Part shown: positions 32,233-44,737 of the stretch, one piece after another
Numbering within the stretch: position 1 is the first letter of the stretch
Layout of the letters: each line of letters starts with the position of its first letter
Assembly (NCBI GenBank): GCA_014529385.2
Contig: CM043971.1
Span: forward strand, 60,032,709-60,096,708
Direction: 5' to 3'
Length of the DNA stretch: 64,000 nucleotides
Source: Adiantum capillus-veneris
Taxonomy: Eukaryota; Streptophyta; Polypodiopsida; Polypodiales; Pteridaceae
The notes under the pieces: generated by a model
Told to the model about the DNA's origin: nothing
The model's input: the letters and a program-made list of their open reading frames with translations, nothing else
Database searches by the model: none
Program-made: the position numbers and the translations under genes

Positions 32233-33792
32233 TGTCATAAAATCTAATATCTAACTAACCCAAATGATTTTCTCATATTAAATTGATCACTTAATGTGGG
32301 AGAATAAACGGGAACAAGTGTTAAGATATAGGTATGTGCTTTTAGATCTATCTCAACACGGGGCCAATGTAAAGGGGCCCAAAAGGGAGATGGTCTATCA
32401 AAGAGCAAGGCTAACCAATGGAGCATAAGACCTTAGGGTTAGCTTCATTGAAGACCTCCAATAAATATGTGTAAAAGTCCTTTTGACCTTAAGTAAGCTA
32501 AGGCTGAGCTTGAGGTGGGAACCCGGCCCAAGCTCGAGGTGCTTGTCCTGCTTGAGGTGCTTGTCATGCTTGAGGTGCTTGACTTGCTGCATGATTAAGG
32601 TACTTGAGGTGCCTTGAGAAGCTTCCCTGAGATGCTTGTGGGAACACCCCCTAGTTCAAGTGCTTTGTCATGCTTGATGAGTAAGGTGCTTGATCACCTA
32701 AAGTCAAAATCAATCCTACAAGAGGGGGGGCGAGCCCTTTTCCTAGGAGCTAGAGAGAGAACACCCACTCACACACACAAGGGAAGCCCCAACTTGAAGA
32801 GGCAGCAAGGACACATGTCAGGCCCCTACCCATGTTACCTTCATGTGTTGCTTGAAGCCTATTGGCTAAGCTTCAAAGGGGTCCAATGATAAATTACATG
32901 AATTATCTAATTGTTTTAGCATTTATCAAGTCCTCTCTCTCAAAGGGGAAAGGGGGACACTTGTCCCAAGGCTACCCATGTTGCTTGTAATGGCTCCTGC
33001 TTGTGATTGGCTAGGCCTGGAGGGGTCCAATGAGCTTCAGGCATGAGCTACAAGGGGGGGTCGACCCAAGCAAGCTAGGGGGGTGCCTAGGGGGTATACT
33101 CACCCACACACACTCACAATCACTCTCATTGTGTGCTATGCAAAGTGCAAGAGCTCCCTCTCCAAGCAAGTAGAGGTTGAGAGCCTACACCAACACTCTT
33201 GGCTATGGAGTGCAAATCCAACCAAGAGCCATGCTTCAATGCTTAAGCTTGCCATCTCCTTCTTCTTCATTACTATGCTATTATGTATGCTAGCAACAAG
33301 AGTATGATAAGTGAGGAACTAATTCTTTCTCCTACGAAATGTTTCTTCTTCCTCTTCCCTACCCTCATTCCCTGCTAGCTCTCTCCACCTTCGAAGGTGT
33401 TTGAGGTCTTGGGACTGAGGCTTGGGATAGTTAAAGCTTTCTTCAAGTTTATGTTATGTTTGTGGTGCATGAAGCCTTCCATCTTCATGGCATCACCTAG
33501 GTCACAAGGAACACAAAGACTGTATTGTAACAAGTCTCTCTTTATGGGAGAAATCATAATACAAATGCCTATTGGAGGGGGGACCGGCTCCACATAAATC
33601 CGGTCCTCAATTGTTGTCATGTTCTCTAAACTCTCTCTCTTGCAAAAGTATTGTCTATGCCAAGTTAACTAATTGCTATGATTATGTTGCTATCTTCAAT
33701 TATGTCTACCCGCTATGCTCACAAAATCATTTCTTGAAAGTACTCTCATTAAATTCCGCTATTCTCAAATTGAATAGGCAAATTCCATTACA
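32233..33792 (+). mobile_element. Solo LTR of the element D family (1560 bp)
   Basis: Starts TGTCATAAAATC and ends CCATTACA, with a perfect 5-bp target duplication CTGAA on both sides (32228-32232 and 33793-33797). It aligns along its length with the complete LTR at 49967-51558 and, inverted, with 45471-45954. No internal sequence or primer site is present, the usual product of LTR-LTR recombination. It splits the Tat-like copy 2 between gag and protease. It contains 18-bp CTTGAGGTGCTTGTCATG-like repeats near 32535-32590. Confidence 0.92.
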
Positions 33793-33797
33793 CTGAA

Positions 33798-35254
33798 CCT
33801 CTCTCTGGCTCTTTCTCCATTGGGTTAACCATCCTCTTCCACTGTCGCTTTAGCTTAGGCACCATCTCTATAAGCTACCCAAAAGTAACATCTGCCTTCC
33901 TGCTCGTCAGATCCTCCTTCAAGTCATAGCTTAATTGCCCATCCCCTAGTGAAAAATCTGAAACATGAAACTTTCGATGAGCTCTCCTTTTCCTCTTGGC
34001 CTTGACATCCTCGCCTTCATGGCTCTTTACTTTCTTCTTACTAGGACCTGAGGCACTTCTTCCTTCCTTATCCTCTGTGGTACTCTTCCCAATAGGCATC
34101 ACTAATGTATCCTCTAGCTTTGATGCCTTCTCCAAGGTGACTAAACTTAGAACTTTTGTCTTTCCCTTTCCCTCCTGGGTCAGTCCACTGCTTCCTTCGT
34201 CTCCCTTAATTTCGATGCCATAATCATTTGACCTAGTTAGCACCTGTCTTGGCAATGGATACATGTCTCCCCCCATCCTTGGTGGCTTATCACATTGCAG
34301 GCTGATGTGACCCAACTCTCCACAATTATAACATGTGGGTGTCTGCCTCCAAAACCTACCATTGCTTTGTCCAACACCATTCCTAGGCCTTTCTTCACCT
34401 CCTGGCTGATTTGCAAACCTCCCTCGACCTCGATTATTTCCCACTTGACCTAGCATGTTTAGGCTGAGATTATTCATCAAATCTACCATTTGCCTCATGT
34501 CTTGCCTTAGCCCATCATCTTGCACCGATGTAGTGACCACTACTGGCATAACCTGAGTAGTAACAGGAACCACTAGTTCATGATGAACCGTTGGCATGCG
34601 ACCTTGTAAAGAGTCCATAGGCTGAAATTCAGACCTCATGGGCAAAGACTCCACCCCTAACTGGCTCATTTTCCTCAACTTCCACTCTTTGTTCCTTGAT
34701 ACCTCTAGTACATCTTCATATGTTCTAGGGTTCCTTAGCTCCACTCTCCAACGTATATTCTCCCAAAGACCAGCTAAGAACCTGTCCTTCTTCATCATGT
34801 CACGCGAGGGTACCTCTGGTGCTAAGGCCTTGAAAATTCGCTCCCATGCCAATGAAAACTTACGTATGTACGCATCTACTGGCTCACCTTCCTTTTGCAC
34901 CAAAGCCTATACTTCCTCCCAAACTTTTTCAGGATCTTCTATCTTCACAAACTCCACTTCCAACCCATGTCGTAGATTGTCCCAACTCAACCTTACAGGT
35001 GGATCAGCCACACGCAACTCTTCTTCAAATGCTTTAGACCAAACTCGTGCATCACTCTTCTAACAAATTTGGAGAAAGCGTAACATTTGCGTAGGGTCAT
35101 GAATCTGGTTGCTAATGCAGGCAACCTCCATCTTCTCCAAAAATTCTTCCACATCTTCATCACTTCTTCCATGAAACTCCGGATAAGAGAAAGCCATGGC
35201 TACCCAAATTATGATGCTTTGAGAACCCCTTCGAACACACGTGCAAGAACCCAA
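33798..35254 (-). pseudogene. Gag, Tat-like copy 2
   Basis: Gag start near 35197 (MAFSYPEFHGRSDEDVEEFL), a break at ~35060, then a 342-codon frame (34903-33875) with GEPVDAYIRKFSLAWERIF, KDRFLAGLWENIRW and CCHC knuckle CYNCGELGHISLQC. The basic linker (KAKRKRRAHRK) follows. A small insertion near 33890 (AACATCTGCCTTCCTGCTC against AACATTCCTGCTC in C1) ends the frame before protease. Slightly more of the gag middle is open here than in copy 1. Confidence 0.82.
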
Positions 35255-36222
35255 AATTTTTCACTACCCAATCCCCAGAAACTTCAATGGAGCTCAGCTT
35301 TAGATAAGGACAAACACATGCACATCAAATGAGTTTTCATAGTTAATCATCGGAATGACAACAGGCAAAGGACATTCCAGGATCTCTCTCAATCTTCTTG
35401 GCCCAAACATAAAGAATATGCGCTGCTGGAAAAAGATCTTCCTGGACACATGAACATTAATCTGAATTCTTTGAGTTAAATGAAAAGGAGTGAACTGAGG
35501 GCCATTTTGATCATCCATTAAAGCCAACCATGAAGCTCCCAAGAAGGCACACCTGACTTATCCTCTGATTTTTGCCCAAATTTCAACAGCATAATAGCTC
35601 AAAATACCAAAAAACCAGCCATCATAACTTGGAAAAATTTTGGCAGAGTTTCCCCAGAAGTAGAGCAGTGTGAACCCAAAATATAGACTGTCTATGTATG
35701 CATAAACTGCCAACAATAGAACCCGAGAATCAATTAGGAATCACTAGTACATAGCCTATGGCGAGGTCACAAAAAGGGTGCTCCAGCTACCTGTATCACC
35801 GAAAGGATCTCTACATTTGAGAATCCCCCAGCTCAATAAAAACCTCACGCTATCGACCCTCACAGGAAGGCTAATGCAAATCGCGTATAGTCAAGCGTCA
35901 GAAATGACTATCTTCCAGACCAAGTCTCAAAAATGGCTGGGACTGTCAAATACAACATGTATGGCTCCACAAATGCGTACAATGGCAGTTTCCACAAGTA
36001 ACGTACAATCCAGCAGACAATGCGCTCAAATAGGCGCCAAGTGATGCATACCCACAACAACTGCAAGTGACATCACTGCTAGTATATCACTCTACTCCAG
36101 CTACATGTACCTGTGTGAATCACCTGTATCCTTACCTGTCCCTGTAACCTGTTACCTGTAACCTGTAGCCCTGAATCTCGAAGCTTGAAGCTTGAAGCAG
36201 AAGGTACTCGAAGAAGATCCTC
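35255..36222 (-). other. Tat-like element 5' leader, copy 2
   Basis: Untranslated; no gene supported. Counterpart of 8934-9905, with an extra TGTGAATCACC-like insert near 36115 and a shorter CTGTAAC array. Confidence 0.7.
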
Positions 36223-36235
36223 CGTGGGGGCGCCA
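36223..36235 (-). other. Tat-like element primer binding site, copy 2
   Basis: Minus-strand TGGCGCCCCCACG, six bases from the LTR end, identical to copy 1. Confidence 0.7.
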
Positions 36236-36241
36236 AAAGAA

Positions 36242-37383
36242 TGTGAGCGGGATGGAAACACACAGAACGCCTCTATAACGACCCGACACACACTCTTGGG
36301 AAGATACACACACACACACACTATGGGGCACCACTTGGCTTACACAACACACTTGGCCGAGACATGGAACACACCGATGGAGTGCGAGGAGAGAGACTAT
36401 CCACTTGCCCACTCCACACAGAGACACACACACACACAAAAAAAAAATCAGCTCAAAAGAGGAGAACTTCTGATAATTAGATACAAATGAGCTTGGGCCA
36501 ACACCAATGGGGCAAACAACTCACACAATATGAGTAAAAAGTACCAGATACAATCACAAACTGGAGCAGAAGATTCGCTCATAGGAGAAACCTACACAAC
36601 CAAAACAATAGAGAAAGAGTGAGGAATTTGGAAAAATGGACAGTGCCATCGCGTCTGGAAGGGCCCAAAACCCCAGTCTACAATGTCAAAGTGCTCAAAT
36701 CCGACCTCGGATGAGCAGTTTACGGCCAAAACAGGCTCCAAAATGAGCAAAAACACACCTGCGGCTGTTCCTCTTCTCTTCTCCATGTTTTTTATGGTCT
36801 TCTCTCTATTTTTTCAGTTCCCACACTTAGATTTATTAGTTGGGCACCCTTGGCCTTTTAGATGACCTCAAACGGACCCCAAACAGGCCAAAAATTGACC
36901 TCGCAGTGCATAGTCGTCACCCTGTTGCATCCATGAGCACACATGGCACTCATTTCTTTTCAATAATGCGTCTCGCAACCACATGAAGTGGCCCCAAAAA
37001 GTGGTCCTAATGATGAACGTTTTGCATAACTCTCACAAGAAAACACCACTTTGTGTCCGTATTCATCCACGTGCAAATATTGACCCCGTTCGCCCTCCTG
37101 ATGCCACTAGATGCCATCTGACGCACCTACTTACCTCATGTCGTCGGCCCACGGATAGCTTCCTCGAGAAGTTTTACGCTCTATAAACTCCTCATTATTG
37201 TAGAAAAAACATACTGGTACTGGTGATAGTGAAATTCGATGCACTATGTACATGCTGTCCTACCTATACACATGTGGGCCCCACGTAACCACCTGGCTAT
37301 GGAAATTGGGAAATCCTTTATTCGATGCACCATGCATGTGTATGTACATATGCGCAATCCCTTGCTCCAAAAAACTCTTGACA
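36242..37383 (-). repeat. Tat-like 5' LTR, C2 copy (1142 bp)
   Basis: Full-length LTR (TGTGAGCGGG...CTCTTGACA on the plus strand). Copia resumes at 37384 with ACGTGTTTTTGGCTG, which fixes the insertion point between HMR and VFG of the Copia integrase. Confidence 0.92.
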
Positions 37384-39181
37384 ACGTGTTTTTGGCTGTT
37401 TCGTATATGCTTTGGTGCCACAAGTGCAATTTCAGAAAATTGGATGATAAGGCTATCAAATGTATTTTTGTTATAGTGTTGAAAGCAAAGGTTACAAGTT
37501 GTATCATCCACAAAAAAAGCGTATTCTGGTTTCACGGGGTGTAGTGTTTGTGGAAGATTCTATTCATCCCTTGCTGTCATGTACTAGAGACAGTAATGTA
37601 AGCTCACAGGACATTTATGACACTTTGTTGCCTCTTTTTAGAGGTGGAAATACGAATGTATAGCCTATGGGGGTTTCTGGAAATGTTTTAGATCAGCCTA
37701 TTATTGATGCAGATGTACATGATGTACTCGATGACGAAAGGGCTGAAAATGAGCATGCTAGAGGTATGCCAAAATGGCTGGTGCACACTTTGCATGACAG
37801 TAAATTGGATGCACCTTTGTCTAGTCGTACTCAGGCTCTTGCCATGCATCTTCTGCATCAAATTGTTATGCTTTGGCTGTGTCTAGTTTACATGATGAGC
37901 CTCTGTCTTTTGATGAAGCACAAAATTCAAAAAATTGGATGGCTGCCATGCAATCAGAATATGATGCACTTATAGAAAATGACACATGGACTTTATGTGA
38001 TTTGCCTCCTGGCAAAAAGGCCATTGGTACGAAGTGGGTTTACAAGTTGAAACGCAAGCCGAATGGTGAGATCAATCTCCATAAGGATCGACTTGTTGCA
38101 AAGGGTTATGCACAGCAAAAAGGCATTGATTATGAAGAGACTTTTGCTCCCACTTGTCGTATGACTACTGTGCGTTTTCTATGTGCACATTGTATGTAAA
38201 GCGTGAGGGTGATGTACTTCTCATTGTGGTTCTTTATGTTCATGATTTGCTGATCACTGCAACTTTGAGAGACATATTGTTGAATTTAAGGCTGATTTGA
38301 ATGCTACTTTCAAGATGAAAACTTTGGGGCTGTTGCATCACTACTTGGGTATACAGTTTAAGCAGTGTGATGGTGGTATTGCCTTGTGTCAGAAAAGTTA
38401 CATAGAGACATTGCTATGTAAGTTTGGACTTGAGGATTGCAAACCTATTTCCACTCCCATGGAAATATGTTTGAAGTTGAGTCTACATGATGTTGGCGAT
38501 CCTGCTGATGTCACTCTTTATCAAACTGTTGTTGGCTACCTCATTTATGTATGCAACACGAGGCCGAATATTCAGTTTGTAGTCTCACAGGTTAGCAGAT
38601 TTATGCATAGCCCAAGGTCTAAGCATTGGCAGGCTATAAAGAGGATTTTCTGCTACCTTAGTGGCACTTTATATCTTGGCTTGTTTTATCCCAATGGGGG
38701 ATCATTGCCGACAGACTTACATGGCTTTCCGGACTCATATTGGGCTGGTTGTTTTGACACGAGAGTGTCCACCACAAGTGGTTTTTGTTTCATGCTTGGC
38801 AATTCATGTATATCATGGTTGAGCAAGAAGCAACCTACTGTGGCCACTTCGAGTTGTGAGGCTGAGTACAGGGCAGTCTTCACAGCTACGGTTGAGTGTG
38901 TATGGCTGAGACGCCTTATGGCTGATTTGGGTGTTGGACCGAACACTGCCAACACTATATACACTGACAATCAGAGCGCATTGGCAGTTGCCAGGAACCC
39001 AGTTTTTCATGTTCGCACAAAGCACATTGAGGTGCATTACTACTATGTTAGGGAGAGGCTCTCAGCAGGAGAGTTCAGCTTGGATTATGTGCCAACACAG
39101 GAAAACCTTGCAGATCTTTTCACAAAGGCATTGTCTCGTGAGAAGCTTTCAGCTTTGGGCTTACTCCCCTTTGTGGACTGA
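37384..39181 (+). pseudogene. Copia integrase tail, RT and RNase H of C2
   Basis: Begins with the integrase-to-RT linker missing from C1 (VFLAVSYM... region, KLDDKAIKCIFV, LYHPQKKRILVSRGVVFVED). The RT start follows (37873-38199), ending at the same internal deletion as C1; the catalytic box is YVHD (38235-38246). RT tail plus RNase H (38297-39181, 294 codons) are open and include LHHYLGIQFK, GFPDSYWAG, SSCEAEYRA and YTDNQSAL. GFPDSYWAG differs from GFSDSYWAG in X and C1. Confidence 0.88.
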
Positions 39182-39256
39182 TCATGTCCTTAGGGCATGG
39201 CACTTCCCTTTACTCATGTGCCAACTCTCGTTCACCGCATCACTCCAGGGGGGATT

Positions 39257-39471
39257 TGTTACCATATACATGTGGTAGTGATGTGTGTGAACACACTAGG
39301 ACCACCGGGGCATTTTTTGCCTCTTTAGGAGGTTTTTTTCCCCGTGCATGATATATACGCCTATCATTCTAGGGCTATCTATCTTTCCATTGCACACTAA
39401 GTAATACACTCTCCATTGTGTGCCTTGAGCTTCCTTCGTCTTCTCCAAGCTATGTGCATTTCTCTGCAACA
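39257..39471 (+). repeat. Copia LTR 3, right end of the array (215 bp)
   Basis: Same start (TGTTACCATA) and body as LTRs 1 and 2, but the end reads CTCTGCAACA, lacking the 12 bases CCTAATACCAAC before the terminal A. No primer site follows, so this is the right border of the tandem array. Confidence 0.88.
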
Positions 39472-40140
39472 CGAACTAGGACGCAAACGAGGAGAATCTC
39501 TGAGCAATACAAGTGAAAAGGAAGGTACACTATCACTAATAACAATGCTACAAATACACACACCAAACACACACACACACACACACACACAGTTTTGTGC
39601 AAGAATCAAGCTGCAGTTTAAATGATTGATGCGGGTGTATAAACAACTTGGAGGACAATCAAGAGACACAGTTATGTTTGATGAGGTTGCAATCTACACA
39701 TTATCTTAGGGTTATGGGATCCCTCTCACCTTACAACCCTCTTATAATGTTTCTCAAGAAACAAAACAAACACAAGAGCTCTTGGCATCACATACAAGCA
39801 AATACCACACAAGAATCTCAAAATGAAAACGCGTCACCTTAAACAAAACAAGATGAGGTTGCCAAGAGTGAATTGGAGAGACTCAAGAGAGTTTTGAATT
39901 GCGGTTGCACCCAACTTATTGATTCAATTGATGTGCAAGAGTAGGTGAAATTTGATTGGAATTTATGAATCACTCACTCCCTTACAATGCTACAACTATC
40001 TCAAGAAGCTTTCATATACCCCACAAGAAATGGTGTATAGAGAGCTCACTCTCTCTCCCTACAACTACGTTGGTGAATGGTACCCTCAAAGTAGTGAGCA
40101 ATAGTGTAGAGATAATGCTATCTACAAAGGGAAAGGGTCT

Positions 40141-40150
40141 CTATTTATAG
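40141..40150 (-). promoter_or_regulatory. Possible minus-strand TATA box
   Basis: Minus-strand CTATAAATAG, a near-perfect plant TATA motif, with no linked gene. It may belong to an unrecognised LTR. Confidence 0.25.
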
Positions 40151-40875
40151 GTGAGGAGAGCCCTTATTAGGATGATCTTCTTATCAATATTTACATAGAA
40201 AACCATGTTTATGAATTTTTTTGTGTATTCTTATAATAGTGGAGCTCTCTTGTCTCCTGAGTCACATGGATGTGGGCTCAAGAGGAGAGAATTATTGAGG
40301 TGAAATAGAGAAGATTCTAGAGAGGTGAGTGATTTTTTGTATGAGGTTGCCTACTCCAAGGTAGAGTAGAGTGGGTGCGATTTATAAGAAGGGTTATTCA
40401 TTAGTATTAGTAGTTTGTGGTTAGTAGAATGGGATAAAATTACATGGCATATGCACTTAAGGTGCATTATATTATTTATACAATGATAGAATGTAAGAGA
40501 AGGATGAGAATATACACAATTTGATGGAAACCACAAGATGGAAAAAGAATTTTCCACCTATCTCCTCCAGTGAATGAAGCGGTTCTAGAACTTTGTCGGT
40601 GTAGTTTTTGTGACCAGGGGAAAGTTGAATTTTCTTTGATCAAACTCCTCCTTTTGTAGAGCTTGACTTTGGTTATTTGTTGATTTTTTTCTTTTTGGAA
40701 AAGGATAAAGAGGTTATAGTAATATGAGTTTGACTCTAGAGAGAGAAATTGAGCTATATGTGCGTAGAGATGATAATTTTTTAGCTATGGAGCAAGGGAG
40801 AGATGGAAATGGTGAAGAAGATGAAAGAAGCATGAAAGTTGCAGGTTTGAGTGGGTGATGGAGAGAAATGAGTGA

Positions 40876-40877
<2 letters not shown>

Positions 40878-40914
<37 letters not shown>

Positions 40915-40920
40915 TGTGTG
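40878..40920. repeat. (GT)n microsatellite
   Basis: Uninterrupted GT dinucleotides for ~28 bp, then imperfect. Confidence 0.95.
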
Positions 40921-42696
40921 TATGGAAGTGGAAAAGGAGGTGAGAGAAGACTATGGGTTACTTTGTGAGAAAAGTGGGCAAATTGGGGTCCACTCAAAAA
41001 TTCCTATCTCAACGATAATGGCTTCAAAAATCATGAAAAAATTTGAGGTGATTATTCATCGTTACCTTTACACATGCATGGAGGAGGATTATCGATGAAA
41101 TAAGAAGTATATACAAGGTCGGACTAGTGTATGGACTATTTATGGATTTTAGCTCAATGAGCACATGTTGCTAGAATAATGAGTAAAAATAATTAAGAAA
41201 TATGGAAGAATTATGGATATGAAAAAAGATATTAGAATGATATGATATGGTCCCTATTTTGAATTATTTTGGGTGAAAGAGGAAAAGGTATGCAAGTAAA
41301 TGAAAATATTATAATGAATGTGACTAAGGGAGTAGAAATCGATTTTTTGTTTTCACAAGCGTGAGGGTGAAAATGTGGGGGTAATTTGTATAAAAGAAAA
41401 ATATGAGGTTAGAGTATGTACACATTGGCAAAAAAAAATTATACTTATGGTGCAAGAGGATGAAAGAAGGCATTCATACGTTTAATAAAACACACACCTA
41501 AGTATAAATATTTAAATAAAATACCAAAATAATTATAAAAAATCTCTATATTTAGGCCATATATACAATAAAATATTTACACACAAAAGAGGCCATAACA
41601 TACTTTTTCTTTTTCTTTTTTTTTCTTTTTTTGGCTTGATTAGCCAAGTGAGCTAATTGAGGGTTTTTAAGGAGATATGGAAAAAGTCCCTTAACTCACA
41701 CACGCCTGTCTATGCACAGTGAAAGAGTGAGGATAACCACAGTGTTTGAGTGATTTGATAAGGTGAGGTAGCTCATTATGGCAATTTTGAATAGCCAAAA
41801 ACGGCTATCAATATCTAGAGCTTAGCCAATTGATTATAGATCATACAAGATGTTTGTTTCAAAAGAAACCAAACTTAAGGAATAGCTTACTTAGTTACTT
41901 GATCAAGGTTTATTTCGCCTTGTGTAGGCTCATGCTATTCAATATAAAGGAGGATAATACACTTCATTTTTGTAGATGGTTATGCATCACAAATTTGTGG
42001 GTTTCCAATTCCATAAGAGAGGATTGGGTGACCGAGCATAATGCTTTACCATAGCGATGAAGCTCCTTGGTTCCTATAAATGTTTAATTAGGTAGTAAAC
42101 CTAAGTGACTACAAGAAGGGACAAGGGAAAAGCCTCTAAGTGGTTGAGAGAGAAAAAAAGGTGAACACCTTTTACTTTTGCTTATCTCTTGAATTATCAT
42201 TTAAACAAACTAAAGCATCTCATTTTGTAGTGTCTTAGCGTTGGCCTTGCTTTAATCTTTTTGCTTTCTAGAAGAAACCTTAGTGTTGTGTTGTTTTAGG
42301 GAGACGTTCATTGTTTTTAGTGCATGATGGAGACTTCCTTTAAATGTTTATTCACTTTCATTTCATATCCTGACATATCTTTACTTTTTTTGCATTCTAT
42401 TGTTTTAGAATGTTAAAGTGAAACTTCACTTGCATAATTCTAGTAAATTCTATGGATACACACACACACACATATATATTAATGAGCTTTTTAAATTTCA
42501 CATTTCAATTCACAAACTCTCTAGTCAATATTCAAAAAAATCTCTTTTATTTTAAATGACCGTCGACTAAGTTTCCTTCCCACAAAAAAGCAAACTAGAA
42601 ATACTAGCATAAATTTACAATTTGCAAGATTTTTTAGCTATTTTCTCACATATTTCACCACTTTTTCTTCCCTTTACGATGGTTTGCAACGAGGTA

Positions 42697-42764
42697 GTCT
42701 CCATTTTCAACTGGCTCAAGGCTAAGCTAAGTCTCCATTTTCAACCGGCTCAAGGCTAAGCTGA
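42697..42764 (+). repeat. 34-bp tandem duplication
   Basis: GTCTCCATTTTCAACTGGCT... repeated immediately at 42731 with two or three differences. Confidence 0.92.
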
Positions 42765-42950
42765 GGCAATCCTTTCTTGAACACTAATTCTAAAACTCAA
42801 CCTAATGATTTTATCACGTTCTAATTATTTTAGAAAGCCACCGTGATTATTTTACTTGTTTCCATTTGTTGGGTGATGCGTTGGGGCTTGAAGGAGTGAA
42901 AAGTTCAAGATTTTTTATTTTTATTCCGTTTTGACAATTACCTCTCAATC

Positions 42951-43026
42951 CATCTCCAAAACTTGCATAACCAACTCAAATTATAGTTTTATCATCTTGT
43001 ATTGATAGACAATCAGTCTTCTTATG
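42951..43026 (+). repeat. 75-bp direct repeat, left copy
   Basis: CATCTCCAAAACTTGCATAA, then TATAGTTTTA, CATCTTGTATTGATAGACAATC. Its partner is at 44738-44812. Both copies are followed within ~100-150 bp by GA-rich tracts. Confidence 0.8.
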
Positions 43027-43287
43027 AAAAGTCACAGATCACACGTGCAGAGGAGAGAGGAGAGAGAGAAAGAGAAAGAGGAATCTTGGGGAGAGAGGAG
43101 AGAGAGAAAGAGAAAGAGAAAGGGAAATCCGTGCAGATGTTGTCAAAGGCTTAAGAGAGGAAAACGAGAGACGTCTGCATGCAAGAGATAGACGAATATT
43201 TTCTTTTATGCTAACAGTAGGCATGTGTGTGGTTGACACTGAGATAGAAAAGGATAGCAAAACGGCCAACAGTGATCTGGACGCGTC

Positions 43288-43326
<39 letters not shown>

Positions 43327-44737
43327 TGTGTGTGTGTGTGTGTGTGTGTGTTTTGCACATCTAGAGGTGACATTTCTCTCTTGCTTTCCCATGTGATTTG
43401 CGCATCACTATTTTTGTGGTGGGAGATCTGTTGCCGCTAGGACAAGGGTGTTTTTTGTGGGTTGCAGGTGATGGTGATAAGGCTATGAATGGAGTGTAGG
43501 CGAGGCAGGGCCAATGGATGGATGCAGGATATAGCTTATAGACGCAGCTGAAGCACAAAAGTGAACCGAGGGGTGGGGGCTCAGCCAATAGAAGAAAGCG
43601 TTTTGTGAGTAGTTTATTGCTAGGGCCACCATTGAGGGCGATGCAGACACGTCGAAAGCCATGCTCAAGGGTTGAAGGCACATTTCATTGTCCCCTCCAA
43701 TTCTTCTCTCCCTGTCTGCTCTGTATCGTGAGTGGAAATGCGAGAAGGAGGATGACATGCAAATAGAAGGAATTGTTTGCACCATCTGCAACTAGGAGAC
43801 TAGTGTTCAGAGTTGAGATATTGAGAGAATCTATGCAGGAAATTAATTAATGGGTGTAGAATAGACCTACTATAAGTATAAGTATAATGAATAAACTCTC
43901 CTCGCCCAGCTAGATATTTAAAGTCTTTTGGGATAGTCTCCTACACGTGAAAACATTCTTCTTCTCCTTCTTCTTCTCTCTTGGTTGCTGGAGTTCCATG
44001 CTAACAAGCATGAGAAGAACAATCTTGTCAGAGTAAGAATGGAGGGAGTGGAGGGACTCAGCACGCCAATTGCACTTAGGAGATGGAGCTTAGGGAATCG
44101 AGGAGGCCGATCTGACTGAGCAGGTTTCCCAGATGGCCACACTCAAAGGAAGGGAGGCTCTGTTGCGAGCTGGTAGGATATGGCAAGGTGAAGGGTGGGC
44201 AGGTGTGCTGCAGTCCAGAGGAATCACAGGATGCAAGGACTGGTTGCCAAGGAGTCTCTTTGTTGTGCAGTGCCTCACACAGGAGGCCACGAGAGAGAAA
44301 CTGGTAGAGGCAAACCTCTTACAGGTGCAAAACATGGGACCAAGAGGTGCCACAAAGACGTGCACACTTGCAAAGCAAAGCAAGAGTGAATGTAAGCGCA
44401 CTGGGCATGCATAGCGCCATGATGAGAATGGGCAAGACGAGATGGCTACCATCGGCCCGAAGCAGGTAGAAATTTGATGCTCGGCATAGGGCACGGGTGT
44501 GTGGAAGAGAAAGGTACACCCACACATGGTACGCGCAGGGAGTAGACAAACATTACAGGCGTTGAGGAGAATCTGTGTCATGGACACAAAAAAAATGGTA
44601 TGTGTTGTTCAAACCTTTTTTTCCTTTCTTTTTAAAGGAATCTCAGTAGATCCTCTTAGGTTTGTGAGGGTGAAAAGGGGAGATATTGCACGTGGAAAAG
44701 AGAGAGTGAGTTATGTTTAAAAATAATGAAGCAGTTC
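43027..44737. other. Unidentified island between direct repeats
   Basis: More GC-rich than the surroundings, with GA-rich runs (43050-43125), a (CT)n-(GT)n compound microsatellite (43291-43350) and ORFs on both strands up to 165 codons (44090-44587 minus). None shows a recognisable motif or low stop density consistent with real coding. A copy of the AGTCTTTTGGGATAGT motif found in the CACTA element lies at 43921-43936. Confidence 0.5.
43291..43350. repeat. (CT)n-(GT)n compound microsatellite
   Basis: About 30 bp of CT directly followed by about 24 bp of GT. Confidence 0.95.

Larger units (their letters stand above)
28327..37383 (-). mobile_element. Tat-lineage Ty3/Gypsy element, copy 2, nested in Copia C2
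   Basis: Same insertion as 3597-10717, at the same Copia base, here with both LTRs nearly full length and enlarged by the solo LTR at 32233-33792. The integrase core is absent at the same junction as copy 1. It has kept the protease-RT link that copy 1 lost, but its RNase H parts are more damaged. Confidence 0.87.
12184..39471 (+). mobile_element. Copia unit C2 (LTR to LTR) with nested Gypsy elements
   Basis: Second full repeat of the Copia unit, swollen to 27 kb by nested DNA. Copia-derived pieces are 12184-12710 (LTR and leader), 27013-28326 (zinc knuckle to integrase) and 37384-39471 (integrase tail, RT, RNase H, LTR). The leader end and gag body (equivalent to ~1384-2264 of C1) are missing at the site of the Tekay-like complex. 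Confidence 0.87.
39472..42696. other. Non-coding stretch between Copia array and 43-kb island
   Basis: No supported gene. AT-rich DNA with a (CA)n tract (39570-39592), a (GT)n tract (40878-40920), a possible minus-strand TATA box (40141-40150) and poly-T near 41607-41630. ORFs of 60-76 codons here have no recognisable motifs. The stretch 39472-40600 has a look of promoter or LTR sequence in antisense, without identifiable ends. Confidence 0.6.

Noticed and set aside
32535-32590. CTTGAGGTGCTTGTCATG repeats as an independent satellite
   Set aside because: They are internal to the element D family LTR and recur inverted in its fragment at 45471-45670.
44090-44587. 165-codon minus-strand ORF in the 43-45 kb island
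   Set aside because: No recognisable domain, opposed by ORFs on the plus strand and lying in a repeat-bounded island; length is plausible by chance in GC-richer DNA.
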